Shown: one piece after another, positions 23,886 to 32,086 of the stretch
Numbering within the stretch: position 1 is the stretch's first letter
Layout: each line of letters begins with the position of its first letter
Assembly: GCF_003457605.1 (NCBI RefSeq)
Contig: NZ_QRAN01000003.1
Span: 62,001-126,000 of the forward strand
Direction: 5' to 3'
Source: Seongchinamella sediminis
Lineage (GTDB): Bacteria > Pseudomonadota > Gammaproteobacteria > Pseudomonadales > Halieaceae
DNA: 64,000 nucleotides
Notes under the pieces: model-generated
What the model was told of the DNA's origin: nothing
Databases searched by the model: none
What the model saw: only the letters and a program-made list of their open reading frames with translations
Made by a program: the position numbers and the translations under genes

Positions 23886-24902
23886 GTGAACCAGACCCCC
23901 TTCCAGGCTCCCGCCGATGAGCACCCCTTCGCCCCCTATGTACGCATCCTCGGCAAGGGCAGGACCGGCAGCCGCTCGCTGGATCGCGAGGAGGCCGCCG
24001 CTGCGCTGGCAATGATACTGCGGGATGAAGTCCAGCCCCTGCAGCTGGGCGCCTTCCTCATGCTGCTGCGGGTCAAGGAGGAAACCGGTGAGGAACTGGC
24101 GGGCTTCGTCGACGCCTGCCGGCAGGAAATGCTGGCGCCGCCAGATGGTCTGGCGGCCGCCCTGGACTGGTCCAGTTACGCCGGCAAGAAACACCAGCAT
24201 CCCTGGTACCTGCTGAGCATGCTGCTGCTCGCCGGCGCCGGTTACCGCGTGTTTGTGCACGGCGGCGACGGTCACACCGCGGGCCGGCTGTATACCGAAC
24301 AGGCCATGCGGGAACTGGGATTGCCGGTTGCCGACAGCTGGGAGAGCGTGTCCCGGCAGCTGGATGAGCAGCAGCTGAGCTATCTCCCGCTGCGGCACTT
24401 CTGCCCCCGGCTGCACGACATCATGCAACTGCGCCCGCTACTGGGCCTGCGTTCGCCGGTCAATACCCTGGTGCGCATGCTCAACCCGCTGCGCGCGGCG
24501 GCCAGTATCCAGAGTGTTTTTCACCCGGCCTACGGCGGCCTCCACCGGCAGGCGGACCGCCTGTTGCAGCAGCCCCGCTCGCTGGTATTCAAGGGTGACA
24601 GTGGCGAGGTTGAGGTCAAACCGCAGGCCGATACCCGGCTGCTGTTGCTGGACAATGGCAGCGAACGGGAACTGCCCCTGCCGCGAACCCTGCCGACCAG
24701 AGTGGCGCCGGTGGCGCAGCCCGCGACCGCCCCGCTGCGCGCCCTGTGGGCAGACAGTGCCGCGGACCGCTACGGCAGCGACAGCGTGATCGCCACCACC
24801 GCTGCCGCCCTGCTGGTGCTGGAGCCCGATTGGGACCTGGATCACTGCCGGCAGCGGGCTGACCAGCTGTGGCACAAGCGCGACCGGGGGCGCCTCGCCT
24901 GA
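23886..24902 (+). CDS. ybiB: TrpD2/YbiB nucleic-acid-binding phosphoribosyltransferase-like protein
   Basis: A 338-residue protein with the anthranilate phosphoribosyltransferase fold. The N-terminal helical domain (SLDREEAAAALAMILRDEVQ) is followed by the glycosyltransferase core (HPWYLLSMLLLAGAGYRVFVHGG, LLGLRSPVNTLVRMLNPL). The TrpD GTGGD loop is replaced, as in the TrpD2/YbiB group, which binds DNA and RNA and has no tryptophan-synthetic role. It follows tusE by 10 bp, a linkage also seen in Pseudomonas-type genomes, and its TGA overlaps the trmA ATG, so the operon runs tusD-C-B-E-ybiB-trmA. Confidence 0.85.
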   Translation: MNQTPFQAPADEHPFAPYVRILGKGRTGSRSLDREEAAAALAMILRDEVQPLQLGAFLMLLRVKEETGEELAGFVDACRQEMLAPPDGLAAALDWSSYAGKKHQHPWYLLSMLLLAGAGYRVFVHGGDGHTAGRLYTEQAMRELGLPVADSWESVSRQLDEQQLSYLPLRHFCPRLHDIMQLRPLLGLRSPVNTLVRMLNPLRAAASIQSVFHPAYGGLHRQADRLLQQPRSLVFKGDSGEVEVKPQADTRLLLLDNGSERELPLPRTLPTRVAPVAQPATAPLRALWADSAADRYGSDSVIATTAAALLVLEPDWDLDHCRQRADQLWHKRDRGRLA

Positions 24903-26017
24903 TGCCCCTGTCCGCCGTAAAACCTGAGCAGTACGAGGAACTGCTGGCCGCCAAGGTGACCAGGGTGAGTAAACTGCTGGCGCCCTTCGATGCCCCGCCG
25001 GCGGCGGTGTACCCCTCTCCGGTCACCGGCTTTCGCATGCGCGCCGAGTTTCGCCTGTGGCACGACGGTGACAACCTGGATTACGTCATGTTCCGCCGCG
25101 AGGACCCGAAAACCCCGGTACCCATTCGCGACTTTCCCATCGCCTGCGAGACCATTCAGCGGCTGATGCCGGCCCTGCTCGATGCAGTAAAACCGAACCA
25201 GCAGCTGCGCCGCAAGCTGTTCCAGGTGGAGTTTCTTGCCACCCTGGCCGGGGAATCGCTGCTGACCCTGGTCTATCACCGCAAGCTCGACGAGGACTGG
25301 GACGCGGCGGCGGAACAGCTGCGCTGCGCGCTTGCGCCACTGTGCAGCGGAGTCTCCATCATTGGCCGCAGCCGCAGGCAGAAGCGCATCCTGGGCAGGG
25401 ACTGGGTGTGGGAGGAACTGGACATCGATGGCCGCTCGTACCGCTACCAGCAGTATGAGCAGGCCTTCACCCAGCCCAACGCCAGGGTCAACATCGACAT
25501 GATCCGCTGGGCCTGCAGGCAGGCTGCGGCACTGGATGGTGACCTGCTGGAACTCTACTGCGGCAACGGCAATTTCACCCTGCCCCTGGCGGCTGAATTC
25601 ACCCGGGTGGTAGCCACCGAGCTGGCCAAGGTATCGGTGCGGGCGGCACGGGAAAATATGCGCGAGAACGGTGTCGACAACATCCAGATCATTCGCCTGG
25701 CGGCAGAGGAAGTGACCCAGGCAATGAACCGCGAGCGGGAGTTCCGGCGCCTGGCGGACCTGCCCAAACCGCTGCACGAGTACGACCTCAGGACCGTGTT
25801 CGTCGACCCGCCCCGGGCCGGCCTCGATGCGCACACCGTGCAGATGGTCAAGCGCTTCGACAGCATCATTTACATCTCATGCAATCCAGACACCCTGGCG
25901 GAAAACCTGGCGGTGCTTGACGCCACCCACCGGGTCGAGCAGTTTGCCCTGTTTGACCAGTTCCCCTATACCGATCATATGGAGTGCGGCGTGCTGCTGC
26001 GCCGCCGCACGGGTTAG
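24902..26017 (+). CDS. trmA: tRNA (uracil-54-C5)-methyltransferase
   Basis: A 371-residue enzyme that makes T54 in all tRNAs using SAM. The catalytic domain has motif I LLELYCGNGNFTLPLA, DPPRAGL, the nucleophile in YISCNPDTLAENL and the general base in HMECGVLL. There is no TRAM domain or iron-sulfur cluster, as in TrmA. I choose the ATG at 24902 (TGATG overlap with ybiB) over an ATG 33 bp upstream. Clustering with tusDCBE makes this a tRNA-modification operon. Its end overlaps the convergent nuclease-like gene by 4 bp. Confidence 0.95.
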   Translation: MPLSAVKPEQYEELLAAKVTRVSKLLAPFDAPPAAVYPSPVTGFRMRAEFRLWHDGDNLDYVMFRREDPKTPVPIRDFPIACETIQRLMPALLDAVKPNQQLRRKLFQVEFLATLAGESLLTLVYHRKLDEDWDAAAEQLRCALAPLCSGVSIIGRSRRQKRILGRDWVWEELDIDGRSYRYQQYEQAFTQPNARVNIDMIRWACRQAAALDGDLLELYCGNGNFTLPLAAEFTRVVATELAKVSVRAARENMRENGVDNIQIIRLAAEEVTQAMNREREFRRLADLPKPLHEYDLRTVFVDPPRAGLDAHTVQMVKRFDSIIYISCNPDTLAENLAVLDATHRVEQFALFDQFPYTDHMECGVLLRRRTG

Positions 26018-26907
26018 CAACGGATGCCCAGGGCGAGCAGGCCCCTGCCCAGCACCTCGTCCAGCCGGTCGGCGTCGCCGGCGTTGACTTCCAGCGCGTT
26101 GAGGCCCAGCTCGCGGTAAACCTCGCGCTTGTTGAGCCGCTCCCGCAGGTCGCTCGCCGAGTCGTCCTCCTCCCAGCAGTCAATGTAGACATTGCCCGCG
26201 GGCAGGTAGAAATCCGCGTGTAAAGACGCCTCCACCGGCAGCGCCCGGCGATAGGCGTGGGCCAGCTGGGCGAGGTACAGCCAGTTGCACACCCGCATCT
26301 GCAGCGGGGTCTTGAGCACGTGGCCGTCTATGCCCTCGCAGCTGAGGCTCTGCTCCGCATTGGCAAAGAGGTCGGGCTCGGCGCCGGAGTCATCCGGTTC
26401 AGCAGTGGGGATCTGGTCCGACTGGCGACGCAGCTCTCGGTGGACAACCGGGTGATCGATGACCTCGTGGGGCCAGGTGACGTAAAACGCGCCGGAAGAC
26501 TCGCTTTCCTCCTGCTGCCCGCCCATCGAGCGGCCCAGGTCAGTGAGCTCCCAGCCGAGAATACTGTGATGCTGCAGGCCCATTTCCGCCAGCGCCCGGT
26601 TGATTTGCCGGGCGTGCAGCCGCGGGTAGTAACGGCGCATGGATGCGGCGGTAATGCGCTTGTTGGACTCGATGGCCGCCAGCAGCGGATGATGGTCCAG
26701 GGCTTGCGGCCAGACGATGTAACGGCCGAAGCGACGGCTGTTCTGGTAACTGCCGCCCTCGTACTCACCTTTGGGTAACAGGACCCAGCTGTCGCCGGAA
26801 CGGCGGATCCAGCCATAGTCCCGCAGGGTCGCAAACAGCTGTTGCACCGGGATATCCAGCTTCTTCGCCAGCGCGGTGGTGGATAGTTTGCCGTCTTCCT
26901 GGGACAC
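26014..26907 (-). CDS. Putative winged-helix / restriction-fold nuclease protein
   Basis: A 297-residue protein. Residues about 8-60 (TTALAKKLDIPVQQLFATLRDYGWI) look like a winged helix. The middle contains another DNA-binding-like stretch (LTDLGRSMGG) and an acidic linker with EPDDSGAEPD. The C-terminal 100 residues read like a Vsr/DUF559-type restriction fold: HADFYLPAGNVYIDCWEE, then LNKREVYRELGLNALEVNAGD. D in ADFYLP, D/E in YIDCWEE and K in NKREVY would form a PD-(D/E)xK-like site. I have no family name. It lies 18 bp after the dUTPase gene, suggesting co-transcription and a nucleotide or repair role (inference). Confidence 0.6.
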   Translation of the reverse strand: MSQEDGKLSTTALAKKLDIPVQQLFATLRDYGWIRRSGDSWVLLPKGEYEGGSYQNSRRFGRYIVWPQALDHHPLLAAIESNKRITAASMRRYYPRLHARQINRALAEMGLQHHSILGWELTDLGRSMGGQQEESESSGAFYVTWPHEVIDHPVVHRELRRQSDQIPTAEPDDSGAEPDLFANAEQSLSCEGIDGHVLKTPLQMRVCNWLYLAQLAHAYRRALPVEASLHADFYLPAGNVYIDCWEEDDSASDLRERLNKREVYRELGLNALEVNAGDADRLDEVLGRGLLALGIRC

Positions 26908-26925
26908 CCGGGGCCTCGTGGCGCT

Positions 26926-27552
26926 TCAGTCGAGTACGGTTTCGCGATAGCGCTTTTCCAGCGCCGCGTAGACGTGCTCGGCAAACTGGGGGTCGCTGGA
27001 TTCCAGCGGCGCCAGTAACTCGACCAGGTGCTCGTTGTCTTCCCTGCCGTCCCAGTTCTTGACGTAGCTGCCTGCCTTGTAGCCGTGGTCCTGGCGAAAA
27101 AAGTTGAGCACATTCTTGCCCACGTAGGCGCGGTACAGGCCGTCAAAATCCAGCCCCGAGGCGAGCATCAGGTCCCGGAACAGGGCGGGCGAGAAACTAT
27201 GGGTCTGCAGACAGTGCAGGGCCAGGGCCTCGGTGGCCCCGCGCACGTCCAGTCCCGAGGGCTGGTGATCTGCAAGCTCCGCGGCAATGTCGGCGGCAAT
27301 GTCCTCAATGGCCTTGCCGGGCTGAAACAGCGCCGACATGCCAAAGTGCCAGATATCGATGGCCTCCATTCGCACCTGGTCCAGGTCCGGGTGCTGCTTT
27401 TTCCACCACTTGAAACCGTAGTGGTCGATCAGTTCACCGCACTCGATCCAGGCCGCGCGGTACCATTCAAAATTCTGCTCCACCCAGTTTTCATGCACCC
27501 GGGTGTTCATTTTGTCCTGCATGGTCAGCATGTTGATCAGGGCCTGTTCCAA
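26926..27552 (-). CDS. All-alpha dUTP diphosphatase (dimeric, MazG-like)
   Basis: A 208-residue protein with the dimeric dUTPase pattern: MLTMQDKMNTRVHENW, then EWYRAAWIECGELIDHYGFKWW and VRMEAIDIWHF, giving the ExxE...ExxD magnesium site. The enzyme hydrolyses dUTP to dUMP, preventing uracil incorporation. It is unrelated to the trimeric Dut fold. I place the start at TTG 27552 because GAGG lies six bases upstream. An ATG at 27597 adds 15 residues but has no ribosome site. The putative nuclease gene follows by 18 bp. Confidence 0.85.
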   Translation of the reverse strand: MEQALINMLTMQDKMNTRVHENWVEQNFEWYRAAWIECGELIDHYGFKWWKKQHPDLDQVRMEAIDIWHFGMSALFQPGKAIEDIAADIAAELADHQPSGLDVRGATEALALHCLQTHSFSPALFRDLMLASGLDFDGLYRAYVGKNVLNFFRQDHGYKAGSYVKNWDGREDNEHLVELLAPLESSDPQFAEHVYAALEKRYRETVLD

Positions 27553-27633
27553 GGTAAACCTCGCGATTTTCGTGATTGAAAAAGTGGCACAGAGCATAGC
27601 AGCGCCGGGGGATGAAGGCCATGGCAGGCCGGT

Positions 27634-28638
27634 TCAGGGCAACAGCACCGCAGCACCCGTGAAACGCCCGGCGCGCAGGTCATCCAGGGCCTCGTTGGCC
27701 CGCTCCAGGGGATACTCGTGAACCGTGGTGTGCACCGGGATCTCCGCCGCCAGCGGCAGGAATTCTTCCCCGTCGCGGCGGGTCAGGTTGGCCACCGAGA
27801 CAATCTCGCGCTCTCCCCACAGGATTTCGTAGGGGAAGGAGGGGATGTCGGACATGTGTATACCGGCGCAGACCACCCTGCCGCCGCGCCGCACGGCGCG
27901 CAGAGCCTGCGGCACGAGCTCTCCCGCCGGGGCGAAAATGATCGCGCCCTCCAGGGGCTGCGGGGTATCCAGGGTCGAGTCCCCGGCCCACTCGGCACCC
28001 AGTTCAAGCGCGAACTGCTGCGCTTGCGTATCCCCCTCGCGAGTAAAAGCCAAGATACGCTGCCCGCGGTGCCGGGCGACCTGGATAATAATGTGGGCAG
28101 CGGCACCAAAACCATAGAGGCCGATGGTTTCGCAATCCTCCACCAGTCGGTAGGAGCGATAGCCGATGAGCCCCGCGCACAGCAGCGGCGCCGCCTGGGT
28201 ATCACTGTAATTGCCGGGTATGGGAAAGCAGTAACGGGCCCTGGCAACGGTGTATTCGGCAAAGCCGCCGTTGATCTGGTAGCCGGTATAGCGGGCCTCG
28301 TCACACAGGTTTTCCCTGCCCCGCCGGCAGTACCAGCAGTGACTGCAGCTGCCACCCAGCCAGGGCACGCCAACGCGCTGGCCCACGCTGAAGTCTGTTA
28401 CGCCCTCACCCAGGGCCGTGACCCGGCCGACAATCTGGTGGCCGGGCACCAGGGGCAGCTTCGGCTCGGTAAGATCTCCGTCCACCACGTGCAGGTCAGT
28501 GCGGCAGATACCGCAGGCGGTGATCTCGATCTGCAACTCCCCCGCAATGGGCTGTGGTACTGGAATATCGCGCAATTCCAGCGGCATGCCTGTTTGCTCA
28601 AACACCATGGCGCGCATGGCCGGGCCCTCCGTACTCAC
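27634..28638 (-). CDS. Zinc-dependent alcohol dehydrogenase (MDR superfamily)
   Basis: A 334-residue medium-chain dehydrogenase. The catalytic zinc ligands are in ACGICRTDLH and the GHQIVGRV region. Structural zinc cysteines are in GGSCSHCWYCRRGRENLC. The Rossmann loop is degenerate (GLYGFGAAAHIIIQVA). It is most like the AdhP/AdhA-type NAD-dependent alcohol dehydrogenases acting on short or medium primary alcohols. The start overlaps the upstream SnoaL-like gene by 4 bp (ATGA), so translation is coupled; an internal ATG at 28617 is an alternative. Together with the SnoaL-like gene it suggests a small catabolic unit. Confidence 0.85.
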   Translation of the reverse strand: MSTEGPAMRAMVFEQTGMPLELRDIPVPQPIAGELQIEITACGICRTDLHVVDGDLTEPKLPLVPGHQIVGRVTALGEGVTDFSVGQRVGVPWLGGSCSHCWYCRRGRENLCDEARYTGYQINGGFAEYTVARARYCFPIPGNYSDTQAAPLLCAGLIGYRSYRLVEDCETIGLYGFGAAAHIIIQVARHRGQRILAFTREGDTQAQQFALELGAEWAGDSTLDTPQPLEGAIIFAPAGELVPQALRAVRRGGRVVCAGIHMSDIPSFPYEILWGEREIVSVANLTRRDGEEFLPLAAEIPVHTTVHEYPLERANEALDDLRAGRFTGAAVLLP

Positions 28639-29144
28639 CCGCCCAGGGAGCGGGCGGCGGTCTCCACCTCAAGTGTACCCGGCTGGTAACTGCAGTGCAG
28701 CACGGTTCGGTACTCGGTGCGCGACCGGCTCACCTTCCACTGCCCCGCCTCGCGGCGGTACTCGTCGTGATAGAGCGCAGACATCAGGGTGAGGGTCTGG
28801 TCCCGGGTATTGATATTGCGATAGTTCAGCGACCACACGCCGCGGGCGCTATCCTCGCTGAGAATGTCGATCTCCGGGTTGGCGCAGTGATGCATATCCA
28901 GCACGTAATCGTGGCAGCCCCGCGGCACAAAAATGCCATCGACAAACTCGTCGCGATTGCTGCACTGACCGAAATAGGCCATATCAATAATGACTTCACC
29001 GGCGACAAAACAGTCGCGCACCGCTTCCGGGTCCTGGCGGTCGCAGGCGTTGAGGTAACGGGCCTTCAGCTGGCGAATAGCCTCGATATCACTCAGTCGC
29101 TGCAGTTCCGCCTCCAGGCGTTGTAGTCGTTGTTCTACAGACAT
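28635..29144 (-). CDS. SnoaL-like (NTF2 fold) protein
   Basis: A 169-residue protein with an N-terminal coiled helix (VEQRLQRLEAELQRL) and then DIEAIRQLKARYLNACDRQD, the usual start of the SnoaL-like/NTF2 dehydratase-type fold. A His pair (MHHCANPEID) lies in the strand where ring-hydroxylating-dioxygenase small subunits and scytalone-dehydratase-like enzymes place their active site. The role may be dehydration or isomerisation of a hydrophobic substrate, unknown here. It precedes and overlaps the alcohol dehydrogenase gene. Confidence 0.75.
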   Translation of the reverse strand: MSVEQRLQRLEAELQRLSDIEAIRQLKARYLNACDRQDPEAVRDCFVAGEVIIDMAYFGQCSNRDEFVDGIFVPRGCHDYVLDMHHCANPEIDILSEDSARGVWSLNYRNINTRDQTLTLMSALYHDEYRREAGQWKVSRSRTEYRTVLHCSYQPGTLEVETAARSLGG

Positions 29145-29172
29145 GGCTCTCCGTTCATTGCTCTTGTCAGGG

Positions 29173-30288
29173 TTAATTGAAGGTAGAGTGATCGCCCGCC
29201 AGATACGTTACAAGGCGCAAGCGGGCCGAGATCATTCTGCGAACCTTCGCATTGGGATGGCTGGATTCGGCTTCCAGCAGGATACTTCTGGCCTTGTCGC
29301 TACCCAGTCCGAGCAGGGCAGATACGGCGGCGTAGTTCAGGCGCTGGCCAGGCGCGTCGAGCAGCGCTGCCAGCGCATCTTCTGCACCGGCGTAAACCGG
29401 ATGGCCAAGGGCCCGGGCAGCGGCTTCCGCGGTGATGGCCGAAGGATTCTTCAGCAGGGCTATGAGGTAGGGCATGAAAGCGGGACTCTCATAACCCTCG
29501 GTAGACCTGATAACCAGCGGGAGATTATCGGCGCTTTCATGCTGCAACAGGTAGACCCAGGCTTTATCGTCGGCCAGTTGCTTGCGGTCCATGGTGCGCA
29601 GAATGGCAAGTCGCAGGTTGATCGGCCGGGCGGGGTCGCGGATGAGCGCCAGCAGGTCCGCACGCTCATCCCGGGTCAGCTGCATCGTGGCGCCCGCATG
29701 CTCCCAGTCCAGTAAGCCTGATTCCACCAGCTCCGCGGAATTTGAGCCCAGCATACGCAGGAGAATCGCCTTGAGCTGGCCAGTGCGCTGCTCGTCCGTG
29801 ATGGCGGTCGAATTACCAAAGCCGGCATAGGCCGCGAGTATCCACTGGTAGTCGGGCAAGGCATCGGCTTCAATGCGGTGTTCGGTATTCCTGACCTGGC
29901 TGGAGACAAATGCAACTCCGGCGGCGGGCCCCAGTTCGGCGAATTCGGCCCTGTTACTGACCGCGTCGAGGAACAGCAGCGCGGTATCACCGGGTACATA
30001 GTGCGCATGGCCATGGCCGTCCTGGAAAAAATCTACCTCTGCCGGCGCGCTGCCCTTGTAGCTTTGCTGCACCTGAGCCCGCACCACCTGGCTGGATGTG
30101 GCCTGCTCGTCGAGCAGGAAGCGCCGCTCGCTTATCCCGTCGATCAACGCTATCGCCACCACATCGGCATTGAGAAACAATTGCGACAGGGAAACCCGCT
30201 GCGCATCCAGATGTGCAAAAGCGCTGCCGGCGGACAGCAGCGCTAACAGCACCCCGATAATTGCCCGGAGGCAGGCCTTACCACCCAT
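29173..30288 (-). CDS. Secreted protein with HEAT-like repeats, unknown function
   Basis: A 371-residue protein with a signal peptide (about 1-25, ending GSAFA). Residues 26-135 form a beta-rich domain with GHGHAHYVPGDTALLFLD. From about 190 onward there are helical pairs with repeated Ala/Leu-rich pattern (LLALIRDPARPINLRLAIL, LIALLKNPSAITAEAAARAL, LAALLDAPGQRLNYAAVSAL), i.e. HEAT-like repeats. Expected periplasmic. It starts 4 bp after the end of the ceramidase-like gene on the same strand, so the two are probably one operon. No function assigned. Confidence 0.65.
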   Translation of the reverse strand: MGGKACLRAIIGVLLALLSAGSAFAHLDAQRVSLSQLFLNADVVAIALIDGISERRFLLDEQATSSQVVRAQVQQSYKGSAPAEVDFFQDGHGHAHYVPGDTALLFLDAVSNRAEFAELGPAAGVAFVSSQVRNTEHRIEADALPDYQWILAAYAGFGNSTAITDEQRTGQLKAILLRMLGSNSAELVESGLLDWEHAGATMQLTRDERADLLALIRDPARPINLRLAILRTMDRKQLADDKAWVYLLQHESADNLPLVIRSTEGYESPAFMPYLIALLKNPSAITAEAAARALGHPVYAGAEDALAALLDAPGQRLNYAAVSALLGLGSDKARSILLEAESSHPNAKVRRMISARLRLVTYLAGDHSTFN

Positions 30289-30292
30289 GCAA

Positions 30293-31882
30293 TCAGGGTC
30301 TGGTCTGGTTTATCTGCTCGATAAGAGGCATCAGCGCGCCGCTGATCGCCGGATCGAGTCCGGGCCCAACGTTATTCTGGAACACGGTGCTGCAGTCAAT
30401 ATCCGGGTATAGCGGACAGAACTGGGGCACCCCACCGAGAACAAAGGGTGCACATATGCTGCAACTCTGGTCAAACTTGCTTTCCAGTACCTGGTAGCCG
30501 ATGTGGTCGTTGCCGAGCCCCACGATCAGCTTGTCGCGGACTCCCGTCATGGCGGCGCGGTACTTCATGCCAATCTGCGGGTCGAGTTCGGTGGGTACCA
30601 CAATCAGGCCGGCATCACCGATACGGGCGGCGCCAACCTCGGTTTGCAGATCCTCGCCCAGTGCCTGCGGGATCACGTCAAAGGGCGCGGGGAAAGGAAA
30701 ACCGACCGAGGTATCCTGGGCGCCATTGGTATACAGGGTCCTGCCATTGCCGAGCACGCCGATGGCGAAAAAGAAGCGGAAGAAACTGTTGTCCAGTTTG
30801 ACCGGCACCGGGTTTTCGCGGGCAAAGGCCACCACCGGTGCGGGATGTCCCGGCTTGTTGTCCAGCGCGGAAATGGCCCGTTCTGCCAACTGTTTCCCGT
30901 GTACCTCTGCGAACTGGAATGACCTGCGGGGCAACACCGGGTTTACGCCGTCTTCGGTGATGTCGATTCTATCCGGCCCCTGCAGTACTCCCAGGGCGCC
31001 ACTGACCCATATCGCCGTGCCTCCGTATTCCTGTTCCAGGCGTTCCCGCACGTAGTGGGGAAAATCAGATGTCAGGACTGTATTCTGCGACCACAGCACT
31101 TCCGGGTGGCTGCCGAAGTTGACGATGGTGGCCAGCACCTCCCTGTCCCGTTTGCGTTCGGTGAACTGCAGCACCACCAGGTTGGGATCAACGATTCTGC
31201 CGTTGGTCTCCGGCGACAGGATGTCGTCGCCCTCCAGAACTGTCTGGTCAGCCACGCCATAGCCGTCGTCATTCGCGCGCATACCGGTACTCAGCCCGGC
31301 GCTGCTGGTCGTTACCGACTTGACCCGCGCGGGGCGCATGTTAGCGCTGGCATCCGCGACACAGTCGGCAATCGCGTCATTGACGAAATCGAGATAGCCC
31401 GCGTCCACGCCGGTGGTCAACTGGTCCGGCCCCCATATACCCAGAGTGTCGGGGCCCTCGTGGGAGTGGGAGCTCTGGACGATGAGGTAATCCACATCAT
31501 CGCCAACCATCTCCCGGGCAATCTCGATCTGGTTATTGAAGTAACCGATCAGGTCCAGGGCCACCAGGGCGATACGACCACCCCGGCCGTCGATGACGAC
31601 ACCGCGGGCCCACAGGCGATCGTTGTAACCGGTGGCCTGGCGCCCGTTACCAAAACCCGCCATGTAAATGGGATCGGAATGGTTGACGGGCATGGCCTCG
31701 CCGAAGCGGTCCCGGTAAGCCTGGGCCAGGGACGCGCTGACCGGAGTAATTTCCTGCTTGCAGACCCCCACACTCAGGTCGCCGGGTGCAGCGCTGGCCG
31801 TATTGAACCAGCCACAGGCCAGCAGCAGAAGCAGCATGCGCCGCAGTGCCAGAGAGTCGCTAATTGATCGGATTATTAGCAT
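30293..31882 (-). CDS. Secreted neutral/alkaline ceramidase-like protein
   Basis: A 529-residue protein with a signal peptide (hydrophobic core about 15-28). The mature part starts LSVGVCKQEITPV and contains IYMAGFGNGRQATGYNDRLWARGVV and VQSSHSHEGPDT, features of the neutral/alkaline non-lysosomal ceramidase N-terminal domain; His residues in SSHSHEGPD and NFGSHPEVL would bind zinc. The typical C-terminal immunoglobulin-like ceramidase domain is replaced by about 100 residues with several cysteines (SCSICAPF, CPLYPDIDCS). Either a lipid amidase with another specificity or a related hydrolase. It precedes the HEAT-like gene by 4 bp. Confidence 0.75.
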   Translation of the reverse strand: MLIIRSISDSLALRRMLLLLLACGWFNTASAAPGDLSVGVCKQEITPVSASLAQAYRDRFGEAMPVNHSDPIYMAGFGNGRQATGYNDRLWARGVVIDGRGGRIALVALDLIGYFNNQIEIAREMVGDDVDYLIVQSSHSHEGPDTLGIWGPDQLTTGVDAGYLDFVNDAIADCVADASANMRPARVKSVTTSSAGLSTGMRANDDGYGVADQTVLEGDDILSPETNGRIVDPNLVVLQFTERKRDREVLATIVNFGSHPEVLWSQNTVLTSDFPHYVRERLEQEYGGTAIWVSGALGVLQGPDRIDITEDGVNPVLPRRSFQFAEVHGKQLAERAISALDNKPGHPAPVVAFARENPVPVKLDNSFFRFFFAIGVLGNGRTLYTNGAQDTSVGFPFPAPFDVIPQALGEDLQTEVGAARIGDAGLIVVPTELDPQIGMKYRAAMTGVRDKLIVGLGNDHIGYQVLESKFDQSCSICAPFVLGGVPQFCPLYPDIDCSTVFQNNVGPGLDPAISGALMPLIEQINQTRP

Positions 31883-32018
31883 GTCTTTTCCCTCGAGAGT
31901 GCTCGATGACAGAGGTAAACGTAGTCCAAGGACCTGCGGCTCGCAAGAAATCGGTCGAGCAATAGCTAATGCTGGTTTGCAGAAGTCGCCCGTAGCAGCG
32001 GTAGCTGGCCTGCCCGGC

Positions 32019-32031
32019 GTTTACCGTAAAC
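32019..32031. promoter_or_regulatory. Palindrome upstream of hupE, candidate operator
   Basis: GTTTACCGTAAAC is a 13-bp hyphenated palindrome with two perfect 6-bp arms, 56 bp before the hupE-like ATG. It would overlap the -35 region of a possible extended -10 promoter (TGCTAGTGT about 18 bp downstream). The regulator is unknown. Confidence 0.4.
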
Positions 32032-32086
32032 ACCGTTTCCTGCTAGTGTTCGCAGCTGACTCAACAAACCCGATAAGGATTTCCCC

